Shown: piece after piece, positions 55,836-64,000 of the stretch | Layout of the letters: each line of letters opens with the position of its first letter | How positions within the stretch are numbered: the stretch's first letter is position 1 | NCBI RefSeq assembly: GCF_011742145.1 | Contig: NZ_JAAQQU010000098.1 | Location: 62,001 to 126,000, forward strand | Length of the DNA stretch: 64,000 nucleotides | Source: Flavobacterium sp. J49 | GTDB lineage: Bacteria > Bacteroidota > Bacteroidia > Flavobacteriales > Flavobacteriaceae | Reading direction: 5' to 3' | The notes under the pieces: model-generated | Seen by the model: only the letters and a program-made list of their open reading frames with translations | Database searches by the model: none | What the model was told of the DNA's origin: nothing | Position numbers and translations under genes: made by a program

Positions 55836-58800
55836 ATGGGGTTTATTATTTTTGTTTTGGTCATTTGTGTTATTGTCTTATTCATTAGTTTGAATACTTT
55901 AAGAAATGACAATAAGTTTCTTAAATCGATTTTGGATAGGTATATAATCGATTTTTCAAATTTAAAAGAAGAAGTCGAAGAACTCAAGAAATCCTTCGGA
56001 CATAAACCTTCTCCAAAAGAGGCTTTTATGCCAAAACCCGAAACGGAGGAAGTTAAACCACTTGAAGAAACCATAACAGTTTCTACTCCTATTGAAACAC
56101 CAATTCTTGAAACACAACCCGTGATTGAGGAAACCAAAATCCCGGAGTTGCCCATACTGAGTTATGAGAGTCATCCTTTGCCAAAATTTGAGAAAGCAAA
56201 AACCATTGAAGAAGACACTTCCTCAAAAAATGTCTATGAAGAGAGTGCCTTCTCTATTTTCCTGAAGAAAGCCGAAAAGCAATTTGCCGACAACTGGACG
56301 GGGATTTTGGGGACCGCTATCATGGTGCTCGGAATTGGCTATTTGAGTATTTATACTGCGTTAAAAGTCGAGCCGCTTTTCCGAGTTCTAATCTTGTGGC
56401 TATATGCCGGATTGCTTATGGGTTCGTATTATATTTTGTCCAAAAAAGAAAAATGGAACAAAACCGGACTTTGGTTAAGAAGCGCCGGCGCGAGTTTGTT
56501 TTTATTTGGTTGTTTTGGTGCTTCGCAAATTGAACCGCTGACTTTTATACACAATAATACTTTTGGGTATTCGTTAATCGGACTCGGAATTGCGCTCAAT
56601 TTATATGTGGGTTACATCATCAAGCAGCAAACCTTTTTGTCGCTTCACGTGGTTTTAAGTTTGCTGATTTTATGTGTCATTCCCGAGAAATTATTGGTCA
56701 CTTTTATCTTGGCGGCAATTACTTCAACTATCGGAATAGCGTTGTCCTATAAAGAAAAATGGGAATATCATTTGCTCATTGTGATTGTTGCCTTTATCAT
56801 TTTCGACATTTGGTTCAATGCCGAAGGAATGACTTTAACAGCAGCCCAAAATATCTTTGCCATTCTTGGTATCGTAATGGTTTCGGCCAGTTGTATGTTT
56901 ATGCAATACCGAAGCGTTTACGAAAACACCCATTTCGACAAAGCGGCATTTATCACACATTTGACTAACTGGATTTTATTTGCCATCGGTTTGATTTTGC
57001 ATGCTACCGGAAGTCATTTTAAAACGTTTATTCTATTTGCAGGCGCGATTATTTGCTTTTTTATGGCCCTCAAAGCAAGACAAAAGAAAATATTTTGGCT
57101 TTACAACTTAGACGGCATGGTCGCTTTTATTCTTTGTTCGTTGAGTATTATCATGCTGAATGATTGGAATGTTGGCGTTGATATTATCGCTTGCATTTTA
57201 TACCTAATGACGATTGTTTGCTTGTTTGTGGTTTACCAACAAAAAGAAGTTTTGCTGTACAAAATATTCCTTGGCATTAATCATTTTATAGCTTTTGCAT
57301 TAATCATTTTCGCTGCCTTACTCTTCAGCGATTCATTGGAACAAACTCAAATCACGAGCGTTTTGGCCAGTTTGACATCATTGACAATCATTTCACTTGC
57401 TGTTCCGATTATCTCGACGATTAAGAAAGAGTATTGGACGGTCGATTCTTTTATTGGTGAAAAGAGTTTGAGCTTAAACGGATTGCTTTCAATAGTGTTT
57501 TCGATGTTTGTCATTCTGAAAATGGATGATGCATTTGGCAATTCCTTCTATTATATTGTAATTGGTTTGGGATTGCTTTGGTGCTTGTTAAAGCGAACAT
57601 ACGATTCCAAAACATTTGACATTGGACGACTCTTCTTTTTAGGATTGAACTTATTCGCCGGAATACTTTTACTAAACTCTCAAGAGAAATCTTATGCCGA
57701 TTGGACATTTGCATTAGGATTGTTCGCTGTCACTGGATTTAACTGGTCGATGAAACGTTTTTACAACAATATTTTTATCATTCCTTTTCTTTGTATTTTA
57801 GGTTCCAATGTGGCTTTGGTGGTATTGTCATTTAAATATTTATCCGATTATCCAATGTTGCATATTTTCAGTTTGTTTGGTATTGCTTTACTCAATCACG
57901 AATTCTTGTGGTTTAACTTCAAAAAGAAATATTTAACGACTGAAAATGAAACTTTACTCTACATTTTCTATTATTTCTTAGCCTTTTTGGGAAGCTTTAC
58001 CTTGCTGTGGCATTCTTGGAAACTGACCAATTCCGAAATCGGTTTAACTTGTTTGGGAATTTCCATTGTGGAAGTTTATGTTTTGTTTGCCAAAAGGATC
58101 AAAAACAAGTCGTCTGACTCGAGCGTCAGCGAACAGGCGAAGCAAACGCTTGCCAATTGGAACCATTTTAATCTTTTGAATGCAGAATTATTGCTTTTCA
58201 ACGCGCTGTTGTTTGGTTTTTCTTGTTTACAAATCGAATACAGTTCGATGCTTTTATCGGTTTTAGCTATAATTAGTTTCCTTTCGTTTCAAAAATTCAT
58301 TGAGTTTAAACGCTATAACAACTATGCTTTTATCCTAATGATTGTAGGTGTTGCATTCTCTATTTACCAAGCGATTGATAATATTGACTCAGCTGATAAA
58401 ACAATACTGTATATCACTCAAGCCGCTAGTGTTTTGATTTCTGTTGGCTATTACTATTTATTATCCAAAACCGATAAAGAAGAAAGCAAACTTTTTGCAA
58501 GATTCTTGCCTTACCTCCAAAACATATGGGTAATTATTTTGCTATTTATCCAAGTCGAATTCAAATACCTTCCGGTTTTATTTATGGGATTGGCTTTGCT
58601 TAATTTCTGGCTGATTACTTCCAACAAAATCAAAACAGAATTACACTTTGCTACTTTTATTGGCTTTTTGGGAATTATTGCTTCGGTATTCTTTAGTGTT
58701 AACAAACTCAATAGTTTTGAAGTTTTAGATTGGGCATTGCAATTAGGAAGTGTCGCTTTGGGAATCGCATTTGTCATTCTTTTAAGCAAAAAAGAAACCA

Positions 58801-59426
58801 TCGAAACCTTTAAGTCTAATTATCAAATCGTACTGAATATTTGGCTATCCATCATCATGTTTTCTCAATTGGAACACAAATGGCTTCCGGTATTTTGGGC
58901 AACAACGGCAATATTAAATCTGTATTTATATTTCCGCAAAATCAGTCCTCAAAAAAACATCAGCATTGTTTATTATTTGTTGGCCAATTTGCATTTGGGC
59001 ATCATCAGTTTCCATTTTTACGAACCTAATTTCTTGCCGGTGTATCTTTTAATATTCCTGCTGTTAGGCATTTATATTTATTTGGCTTATAAATGGATGG
59101 AAGATTTTAATCTCAAAAACAGTTGGTTGATTTATCCGGCAACATTGAGTATCGGTTGTTTTTTATACCTTTCCTTCGACAAAGGCGCACTGACGTTCTT
59201 CTGGATTTTGGAAGCTCTTGGATTATTGATTTTAGGCATCATGCTCAAAGAAAAATACTTCCGCTATGTATCCTTGTCCTTAGTTGGACTCTGCATTGTA
59301 AGATTAATGTTCTTTGATTTATCCAATGCCGATTTCTTGATTAGAGCCTTGGTTTTATTGGGTGTCGGAGTCGTTTTATTGGTCATGAATAGCCTGTTCA
59401 AGAAGTACAAAGACCGGTTTGATTAA
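55836..59426 (+). CDS. DUF2339 large polytopic membrane protein
   Basis: 1196 residues. An N-terminal helix (about 1-22) and a coiled coil (23-60) precede a Pro/Glu-rich linker (65-130). From about residue 148 (FADNWTGILGTAIMVLGIGY, the DUF2339 start) to the end there are more than 25 hydrophobic segments, making this one of the largest membrane proteins of the chromosome. Function is unknown in all members. An in-frame hydrophilic insertion encoded by 58111-58147 (SSDSSVSEQAKQ) has base composition and a word unlike the surrounding sequence. The gene ends 82 bp before rpoD. Confidence 0.88.
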   Translation: MGFIIFVLVICVIVLFISLNTLRNDNKFLKSILDRYIIDFSNLKEEVEELKKSFGHKPSPKEAFMPKPETEEVKPLEETITVSTPIETPILETQPVIEETKIPELPILSYESHPLPKFEKAKTIEEDTSSKNVYEESAFSIFLKKAEKQFADNWTGILGTAIMVLGIGYLSIYTALKVEPLFRVLILWLYAGLLMGSYYILSKKEKWNKTGLWLRSAGASLFLFGCFGASQIEPLTFIHNNTFGYSLIGLGIALNLYVGYIIKQQTFLSLHVVLSLLILCVIPEKLLVTFILAAITSTIGIALSYKEKWEYHLLIVIVAFIIFDIWFNAEGMTLTAAQNIFAILGIVMVSASCMFMQYRSVYENTHFDKAAFITHLTNWILFAIGLILHATGSHFKTFILFAGAIICFFMALKARQKKIFWLYNLDGMVAFILCSLSIIMLNDWNVGVDIIACILYLMTIVCLFVVYQQKEVLLYKIFLGINHFIAFALIIFAALLFSDSLEQTQITSVLASLTSLTIISLAVPIISTIKKEYWTVDSFIGEKSLSLNGLLSIVFSMFVILKMDDAFGNSFYYIVIGLGLLWCLLKRTYDSKTFDIGRLFFLGLNLFAGILLLNSQEKSYADWTFALGLFAVTGFNWSMKRFYNNIFIIPFLCILGSNVALVVLSFKYLSDYPMLHIFSLFGIALLNHEFLWFNFKKKYLTTENETLLYIFYYFLAFLGSFTLLWHSWKLTNSEIGLTCLGISIVEVYVLFAKRIKNKSSDSSVSEQAKQTLANWNHFNLLNAELLLFNALLFGFSCLQIEYSSMLLSVLAIISFLSFQKFIEFKRYNNYAFILMIVGVAFSIYQAIDNIDSADKTILYITQAASVLISVGYYYLLSKTDKEESKLFARFLPYLQNIWVIILLFIQVEFKYLPVLFMGLALLNFWLITSNKIKTELHFATFIGFLGIIASVFFSVNKLNSFEVLDWALQLGSVALGIAFVILLSKKETIETFKSNYQIVLNIWLSIIMFSQLEHKWLPVFWATTAILNLYLYFRKISPQKNISIVYYLLANLHLGIISFHFYEPNFLPVYLLIFLLLGIYIYLAYKWMEDFNLKNSWLIYPATLSIGCFLYLSFDKGALTFFWILEALGLLILGIMLKEKYFRYVSLSLVGLCIVRLMFFDLSNADFLIRALVLLGVGVVLLVMNSLFKKYKDRFD
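58116..58139. repeat. GC-richer repeat word inside the DUF2339 gene
   Basis: The reverse complement of this 24-bp stretch reads CGCCTGTTCGCTGACGCTCG plus AGTC. It shares CTGTTCGCT and the CTCG(A/G)GT end with 60483-60501 between rpoD and rpe. It stands out from the AT-rich coding sequence around it. Confidence 0.4.
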
Positions 59427-59492
59427 AAAAACATTATGCTTTTGTAACTTTTTTGTTTTTTTGCACGTACAACCACCTGAACACTTTAAAGT

Positions 59493-59499
59493 AAAGGAG
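59493..59499 (+). promoter_or_regulatory. Shine-Dalgarno sequence of rpoD
   Basis: AAAGGAG lies 9 bases before the rpoD ATG at 59509. Strong Shine-Dalgarno sequences are rare in this phylum and I see none at the other housekeeping genes in the window (rpsO, pnp, groES, miaB). Confidence 0.6.
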
Positions 59500-59508
59500 A
59501 TACATTAA

Positions 59509-60372
59509 ATGAGACAACTCAAAATCACCAAGCAGGTAACCAATCGTGAAACTGCTTCCTTAGACAAGTACCTACAAGAAATTGGAAAAGTAGATTTAAT
59601 TACTGCCGATGAAGAAGTTGAATTAGCACAGAAAATAAAAGCCGGAGATCAAAGAGCCTTGGAAAAGTTAACCAAAGCGAATTTGCGTTTTGTGGTTTCT
59701 GTAGCAAAACAATACCAAAATCAAGGTTTGACACTTCCCGATTTGATTAACGAAGGAAATTTAGGTTTGATTAAAGCTGCTCAACGTTTTGATGAAACCC
59801 GTGGTTTTAAATTCATTTCTTACGCTGTTTGGTGGATTCGCCAATCTATTCTTCAAGCATTAGCAGAACAATCTCGTATTGTACGTTTGCCTTTGAATAA
59901 AATTGGTTCTATCAATAAAATCAACAAAATGTACGCCTTATTAGAGCAATCTAACGAACGTGCACCTTCTGCTGAGGAAATTGCCAAAGAATTAGACATG
60001 ACCGTAAATGACGTGAAAGAGTCTATGAAAAATTCCGGTCGTCACTTATCCATGGATGCGCCGTTGGTAGAAGGAGAAGATTCTAACCTATACGACGTTT
60101 TGCGTTCAGGGGAATCGCCAAATCCGGACAGAGAATTGATTCACGAATCATTGCGTACCGAAATTGAGCGTTCTTTAGAAACCTTAACCCCAAGAGAAGC
60201 CGACGTAGTTCGTTTGTACTTTGGTTTAGGTGACCAACATCCAATGACTCTGGAAGAAATCGGAGAAACTTTCGATTTAACTCGTGAGCGTGTTCGTCAA
60301 ATTAAAGAAAAAGCAATCCGTAGATTAAAACATACTTCAAGAAGTAAAATTTTAAAAACATATTTAGGATAA
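59509..60372 (+). CDS. rpoD: primary RNA polymerase sigma factor RpoD (sigma A)
   Basis: 287 residues, the short Bacteroidota form lacking region 1.1. Region 1.2 is at the N-terminus ([20 protein letters not shown]), region 2 contains [20 protein letters not shown] and [20 protein letters not shown], region 3 follows, and region 4 ends the protein with [20 protein letters not shown] and [14 protein letters not shown]. It directs transcription from TTG/TAnnTTTG promoters. The ATG is supported by an upstream AAAGGAG. A terminator follows 57 bp after the stop codon. Confidence 0.98.
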   Translation: MRQLKITKQVTNRETASLDKYLQEIGKVDLITADEEVELAQKIKAGDQRALEKLTKANLRFVVSVAKQYQNQGLTLPDLINEGNLGLIKAAQRFDETRGFKFISYAVWWIRQSILQALAEQSRIVRLPLNKIGSINKINKMYALLEQSNERAPSAEEIAKELDMTVNDVKESMKNSGRHLSMDAPLVEGEDSNLYDVLRSGESPNPDRELIHESLRTEIERSLETLTPREADVVRLYFGLGDQHPMTLEEIGETFDLTRERVRQIKEKAIRRLKHTSRSKILKTYLG

Positions 60373-60429
60373 TCCTAATAACGACAACAACAGTCTGATT
60401 AACTGTTCGTTTTTTGATTGATGATTGAA

Positions 60430-60460
60430 ACTCCGGCTGATTACCGGAGTTTTATTTTTT
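60430..60460 (+). terminator. rpoD terminator
   Basis: ACTCCGG (60430-60436) and CCGGAGT (60444-60450) form a 7-bp GC-rich stem followed by TTTATTTTTT. Its right half is repeated 60 bp downstream. Confidence 0.8.
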
Positions 60461-60520
60461 GCACGGCAAATAAAACTCCAGTCTGTTCGCTACACTCGGG
60501 TTTCCGGAGTTTTATTTTTT
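60444..60520. repeat. compound repeat between rpoD and rpe
   Basis: CCGGAGTTTTATTTTTT occurs at 60444-60460 and identically at 60504-60520. A third, inverted copy of GGAGTTTTATTT lies between them (AAATAAAACTCC, 60468-60479), so it can pair over 12 bp with either flanking copy. The segment after it (60521-60590, GGCGTGCCCTTTCAGGTCAG and so on) is GC-richer than its surroundings and resembles dispersed intergenic repeats I recall from Flavobacterium; this is unverified. Confidence 0.65.
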
Positions 60521-60587
60521 ATGGCGTGCCCTTTCAGGTCAGGCTTTCCGCAGTACACGGTACTTGCTCCAATCCTTCACGCAATCT

Positions 60588-60617
60588 CTGCTAAAACAGA
60601 ATCTTTTGTTATCTTTG
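60588..60617 (+). promoter_or_regulatory. rpe promoter
   Basis: TATCTTTG (60610-60617) is an exact -7, with CTG (60588-60590) in place of TTG at the standard 19 bp. It ends 25 bp before the rpe ATG and overlaps the end of the compound repeat. Confidence 0.6.
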
Positions 60618-60642
60618 CACCAACAACACAAACCCTTTTACA

Positions 60643-61305
60643 ATGAAGAATACCCTTATTGCACCATCAGTCCTTGCAGCCGATTTTGCCAATCTCCAAC
60701 GCGATATCGAAATGATCAATACCAGCGAAGCCGATTGGTTCCACATCGACATTATGGATGGTGTTTTTGTTCCGAATATTTCTTTTGGAATGCCGGTTTT
60801 AGAAGCGATTTCAAAACATGCTAAAAAAACCATCGATGTTCACTTAATGATTATTGATCCTGATAGATATATCAAAACTTTTGCCGGTTTAGGCGCCAAT
60901 ATTTTAACCGTGCATTACGAAGCCTGTACACATTTACACAGAACTTTACAAGCCATCAAAGCCGAAGGCATGAGAGCCGGAGTAGCATTGAATCCACATA
61001 CCAATGTGGCGCTTTTGGAAGATATCATTAAAGACATTGACATGGTTTGCCTCATGAGTGTGAATCCCGGTTTTGGCGGACAATCTTTTATCGAAAATAC
61101 TTACTCTAAAATTGAAAAACTAAAAGAACTAATCATTCGAAAAGGCGCTTCAACCATCATCGAAATTGACGGCGGTGTAACCGATAAAAATGCCAAAAAA
61201 TTAGTCCAAGCCGGAGCTGATGTTTTAGTAGCCGGAAACTTTGTTTTTAAAGCAGAAAACCCAACACAGACTATTGCTGATTTGAAGAAAATCACCACCT
61301 TATAA
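60643..61305 (+). CDS. rpe: ribulose-phosphate 3-epimerase
   Basis: 220 residues forming a TIM barrel. Typical segments are IAPSVLAADFANLQRDI, the metal-binding HIDIMDGVFVPNISFG, HLMIIDPDRYI, MSVNPGFGGQSFIENTYSKI and EIDGGVTDKNAKKLVQAGAD. The His and Asp metal ligands and the catalytic aspartates are all present. It interconverts ribulose-5-phosphate and xylulose-5-phosphate in the pentose phosphate pathway. The gene is convergent with the GntR-type regulator, with only 5 bp between stop codons and no visible terminator. Confidence 0.97.
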   Translation: MKNTLIAPSVLAADFANLQRDIEMINTSEADWFHIDIMDGVFVPNISFGMPVLEAISKHAKKTIDVHLMIIDPDRYIKTFAGLGANILTVHYEACTHLHRTLQAIKAEGMRAGVALNPHTNVALLEDIIKDIDMVCLMSVNPGFGGQSFIENTYSKIEKLKELIIRKGASTIIEIDGGVTDKNAKKLVQAGADVLVAGNFVFKAENPTQTIADLKKITTL

Positions 61306-61310
61306 TCTTA

Positions 61311-62309
61311 TCAAATTGAATGTCGCAGTATTAATTTGGAGTTGTTCTTTACGTGCAACTTCAAATTAGTATTGATCATTTCAGCCAAAATTTTACCCAT
61401 TTCATTAAAATCTGTCGAAATGGTGGTGATGCCGTTTTCCACGACTTTTTTTAGCGAAGTGTCGTTGTATGAGATGATTCCGTAATCAATACCTAAAGCC
61501 AAATTTTGGATTTTAGCTTGCTCAATCACATTCACCAAATGTCGGTCACTCGGAATGATAAACAAACTGCCTTTTTTAATCTCATCTTTTTCAAAAGTTG
61601 AAACAACGGAATGGGTACAATTATTTTCAAAACAAAATTTTTGAAATCCGGTAACCATACCTATCGGTTCTTTATCTCCGGGAAAGATTAAAATCAACGC
61701 TTCGTACTTTTTGATTTTATCCAAACCAAACATCAAAGCGTCATACATATCGGCCACAAAGTCCTGATAAATCGCCGGATATTCTTTAAAAGCTTCCGTA
61801 GTTTGGTCTAAAATATAAGTGTCGTTCAACGGTAATGATTTAATTACTTCAGTTGAAATCTCCAAATTGGAGGGCATAATGATGTACTTCGAATAATTCC
61901 CTTTACTCTCATTGACCAACTTATTAAACATCTCCAAATTAAAATGGTGAAAGAAAATATCAATCTGAAAGTTCTTATTCACATGATACATGAACGAAGT
62001 GTACAAATCTTCCTTAAAAGCATTTAACTCATCAAAGAGCAGAAAAATTCTTTGTTCCAAAGTAAATTCAACGCTTTTTACATAATAGCCTTTACCCAAA
62101 ACCGCATAAATAATTCCTCTTTTCTTCAATTCGTCATATGCCAACAGAACCGTATCACGTGAGATAGAAAACTCTAAACTCACTTTATTCACCGAAGGCA
62201 ACTTCTCATCGCGTTTCAATCTCTTTTCGGCTATAGCCATTTCAATCGACAACACAATTTGTTTGTATTTCGGCTGTGCGGATTGATTGTTTATATTGAT
62301 GATTTTCAT
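61311..62309 (-). CDS. GntR-type regulator with sugar-binding (LacI-like) domain
   Basis: 332 residues. An N-terminal GntR winged helix (about 8-75: KLPSVNKVSLEFSISRDTVL, then ELKKRGIIYAVLGKGYYV) is joined to a periplasmic-binding-protein-like ligand domain (about 95-330: IFFHHFNLEMFNKLVNESKG, ALILIFPGDKEPIG, LALGIDYGIISYNDTSLKKV). This AraR-like combination usually makes a repressor released by a sugar. It is divergent from galM and the GH53 gene across a 103-bp spacer, so galactose, arabinose or a galactan fragment is the likely ligand. This assignment is by context. Confidence 0.9.
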   Translation of the reverse strand: MKIININNQSAQPKYKQIVLSIEMAIAEKRLKRDEKLPSVNKVSLEFSISRDTVLLAYDELKKRGIIYAVLGKGYYVKSVEFTLEQRIFLLFDELNAFKEDLYTSFMYHVNKNFQIDIFFHHFNLEMFNKLVNESKGNYSKYIIMPSNLEISTEVIKSLPLNDTYILDQTTEAFKEYPAIYQDFVADMYDALMFGLDKIKKYEALILIFPGDKEPIGMVTGFQKFCFENNCTHSVVSTFEKDEIKKGSLFIIPSDRHLVNVIEQAKIQNLALGIDYGIISYNDTSLKKVVENGITTISTDFNEMGKILAEMINTNLKLHVKNNSKLILRHSI

Positions 62310-62320
62310 CTAAATACAAT

Positions 62321-62365
62321 TAACTGGTGGTAAGTTACAAAAAAACCGGTAGGTAGTGGTATGGA
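62321..62365. promoter_or_regulatory. candidate operator region between the GntR-type gene and galM
   Basis: The divergent spacer contains G-rich words (ACTGGTGGTAAG, ACCGGTAGGTAGTGGTATGG) unlike the AT-rich flanks, including the palindrome ACCGGT at 62345-62350. It is a plausible binding site for the adjacent regulator; no promoter matching the consensus fully is seen. Confidence 0.35.
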
Positions 62366-62412
62366 TGAAAAAGATAAAACCATAATTTCGTTATCAGATT
62401 GATAAAAAAGCC

Positions 62413-63459
62413 ATGCCAAAAAATCATATTTCACAAATTTACAATGGGTTAAATGAAAAATTGTTCGGAACAACACCTGACAACCAAGCTGTTTTGAGCT
62501 ATACATTAACCAACAAAAATGGCATGGAATGCACTATAATCAATTATGGCGCAACAATAATGGCTATAAAAGTCCCAACAACAAACGGAGGTAAAACCGA
62601 TGTGGTTTTGGGTTTTGACACTTTAGAAGATTATATCCATTCGTTTGATTTACCAAGCGCACCTTATTTGGGAACTGTCGTCGGAAGATATGCCGGCAGA
62701 ATCAACAAGGCGTCCTTTTCCTTGAATGGAAAAAAAATACAGCTAACCAAAAACCACCATTCGCATCAAATTCACGGAGGATTAGACGGTTTTAGCCGAA
62801 AATTTTGGGAAGTAACCGACATCCATACCGATACAAACCCTTCCATCACATTAGAATATACCAGTGCCGCAAACGAAGAAAATTTCCCGGGAGAACTCAA
62901 CGTAAAAGTCACTTATACTCTAACCGAAAACAACGAACTTAAGGTAATTTTTTTAGCCAAATCAACTGAAGATACCATCCTAAATTTAACCCAGCACAGT
63001 TATTTCAATCTGGACGGACATGCCAAAGACATTACCAATCAAAAGCTTACTATCAATGCAAAAAACATACTGGAAACAACCAAGGAATTAATTCCAACCG
63101 GAAAGTATACCGAGTTAAAAAATCACGATTTCGATTTTTCAAGTCCAAAAAATTGTCCAACAGCCATCGATAACACTTTTGTGTTAGAAGGCAAAGAAGC
63201 AGCAACACTTTACAGTGAAAAAACCAGAATAAAAATGACGGTTTTAACCAATCAACCCGGAGTTCATATTTATGTAGGCGGTAATTGTTTTGGCCAAATC
63301 AAAGGAAAAGAAAACGCTGATTACCATCCGACAAGCGCTATTTGTTTTGAAACTCAAAATTTTCCTGACGCTCCTAACCACCCGCATTTTCCAAATTCAA
63401 TCCTTAGAAAAGACGAGGAATATTTACACCAAACGACATTCAAATTTGAAAACCTGTAG
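62413..63459 (+). CDS. galM: galactose mutarotase (aldose 1-epimerase)
   Basis: 348 residues. The catalytic pair is present: general acid H195 in TQHSYFNLDGH and general base E313 in ICFETQNFPDAPNHP. The substrate-contacting HQIHGGLDGF and VVGRYAGRI segments are conserved. There is no signal peptide, so it works in the cytoplasm, interconverting alpha and beta galactose. It is 2 bp from the GH53 gene, so the two form an operon for galactan use, probably under the divergent GntR-type regulator. Confidence 0.95.
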   Translation: MPKNHISQIYNGLNEKLFGTTPDNQAVLSYTLTNKNGMECTIINYGATIMAIKVPTTNGGKTDVVLGFDTLEDYIHSFDLPSAPYLGTVVGRYAGRINKASFSLNGKKIQLTKNHHSHQIHGGLDGFSRKFWEVTDIHTDTNPSITLEYTSAANEENFPGELNVKVTYTLTENNELKVIFLAKSTEDTILNLTQHSYFNLDGHAKDITNQKLTINAKNILETTKELIPTGKYTELKNHDFDFSSPKNCPTAIDNTFVLEGKEAATLYSEKTRIKMTVLTNQPGVHIYVGGNCFGQIKGKENADYHPTSAICFETQNFPDAPNHPHFPNSILRKDEEYLHQTTFKFENL

Positions 63460-63461
63460 TT

Positions 63462-64000
63462 ATGAAAAAGTTACTTTTCGTTTTGCTTTCAATTACTTTG
63501 CTTTCTTGTTCATCAGACGACAACTCTGAAACTGAGCCGATTGTTGAAGACGAATTTATTCGCGGTGCCGATATGTCCTACTTACCTCTTATTGAAAGCG
63601 AAGGAACGGTTTACAAAAACAATGGTGCAAATCAAGACCCAATTATAACCTTAAAAAATGCCGGTTGTAATGCTATCAGAATGCGTCTTTGGCAAAATCC
63701 ATCCGACGCACATTCCGGAATGGCCGAGGTAAAAGCCTTTGCCCTGAGAGTGAAAGCTGCAGGTTTAAAAGTATGGCTGACTGTTCATTATTCTGACACC
63801 TGGGCTGACCCGGGGAACCAAACCAAACCTGCCGCTTGGCAAAGCATGACTTTCGCTAATTTAAAAACTGCCGTGGCTAATTATACCTCTTTAGTCATGA
63901 CGGAAATCAATCCTGATATCATCCAAATTGGAAACGAAACCAACGATGGTATGCTTTGGCCTGAGGGCAGATTATCGACTAATGAAACTCAGTATTTAGA
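63462..64000 (+). CDS. GH53 arabinogalactan endo-1,4-beta-galactosidase lipoprotein (3' end cut by window edge)
   Basis: The first 179 residues are visible. A lipoprotein signal (MKKLLFVLLSITLLSC, cysteine at 16) is followed by an acidic spacer (SSDDNSETEP) of the kind that exports lipoproteins to the surface. The GH53 barrel then starts: FIRGADMSYLPLIE, LKNAGCNAIRMRLW, VWLTVHYSDTWADPGNQ, and IQIGNETNDGMLWPEGR with the acid/base glutamate E159. The nucleophile lies beyond the window. It should cut galactan side chains of pectin outside the cell, supplying galactose for the enzyme encoded just upstream. Confidence 0.93.
   Translation, partial: MKKLLFVLLSITLLSCSSDDNSETEPIVEDEFIRGADMSYLPLIESEGTVYKNNGANQDPIITLKNAGCNAIRMRLWQNPSDAHSGMAEVKAFALRVKAAGLKVWLTVHYSDTWADPGNQTKPAAWQSMTFANLKTAVANYTSLVMTEINPDIIQIGNETNDGMLWPEGRLSTNETQYL

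Noticed and set aside
60425..60646. 73-codon open frame between rpoD and rpe
   Set aside because: It spans the rpoD terminator, a repeat and the rpe promoter, so it is a by-product of the repeat sequence.

Overview
The window is AT-rich chromosomal DNA from a member of the Bacteroidota, almost certainly the genus Flavobacterium or a close relative. The evidence is a complete gldK-gldL-gldM-gldN cluster (type IX secretion and gliding motility), an exosortase F pair, a short RpoD lacking region 1.1, promoters of the form TTG-N19-TAnnTTTG, near-absence of Shine-Dalgarno sequences, and families largely confined to this phylum (GSCFA, HYC_CC_PP, Bacteroidota-type LptE, OMP_b-brl_3 barrels). No prophage, insertion sequence, CRISPR array or rRNA operon is visible; this is mostly core genome.

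Layout. 1-7.6 kb (minus): a truncated PQQ-like beta-propeller gene, a TonB-C-like periplasmic protein, a GSCFA hydrolase, two related lipoproteins and alaS. 7.7-11.0 kb (plus): M23 peptidase, MerR regulator, LemA and two TPM proteins, ending in a bidirectional terminator shared with a 926-aa outer-membrane barrel. 14-17.4 kb: the GTPases der and era around a small membrane protein, then the initiator tRNA-Met with a textbook promoter. 17.4-24.3 kb: J-domain/KTSC protein, LRR protein, DUF1761, a GNAT-like protein, an ABC-F ATPase with a structured repeat at its 3' end, DUF983 and a FAD oxidoreductase. 24.3-33.0 kb (minus): gldKLMN, an arginase-fold protein with degenerate metal ligands, and topA. 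33.4-40.0 kb (plus): miaB, a sigma-54-type activator, lptE, a TPR-like protein, secG, groES and groEL. 40-47 kb: a large exported MG2/plug-like protein, DedA, and a metal-related envelope group (DUF2490, HMA-domain protein, TonB-dependent receptor, HYC_CC_PP protein). 47-50.2 kb (minus): a possible four-gene run of xrtF, its partner, an ATP-cone/PD-(D/E)XK nuclease-like protein and a beta-CASP metallo-hydrolase. 50.3-53.4 kb: fRMsr-like GAF protein, rpsO and pnp. 53.5-64 kb: surface-repeat protein, lipoprotein, HTH regulator, a 1196-aa DUF2339 membrane protein, rpoD, rpe, and a galactan/galactose locus (GntR-type regulator divergent from galM and a truncated GH53 endo-galactanase).

How the genes fit together. 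Translation and RNA genes (alaS, der, era, tRNA-fMet, miaB, rpsO, pnp) and envelope/export genes (gldKLMN, lptE, secG, xrtF, barrels, lipoproteins) dominate. The least explained parts are non-coding: an extended-hairpin element at the ABC-F stop codon, two palindromes flanking miaB built from AACTTTG/CAAAGTT words, a 21-bp-period direct repeat upstream of the predicted gldK promoter, and a compound repeat between rpoD and rpe that shares a word with an in-frame insertion in the DUF2339 gene. Among proteins, the arginase-like pseudoenzyme and the nuclease/metallo-hydrolase pair next to exosortase F deserve most attention.
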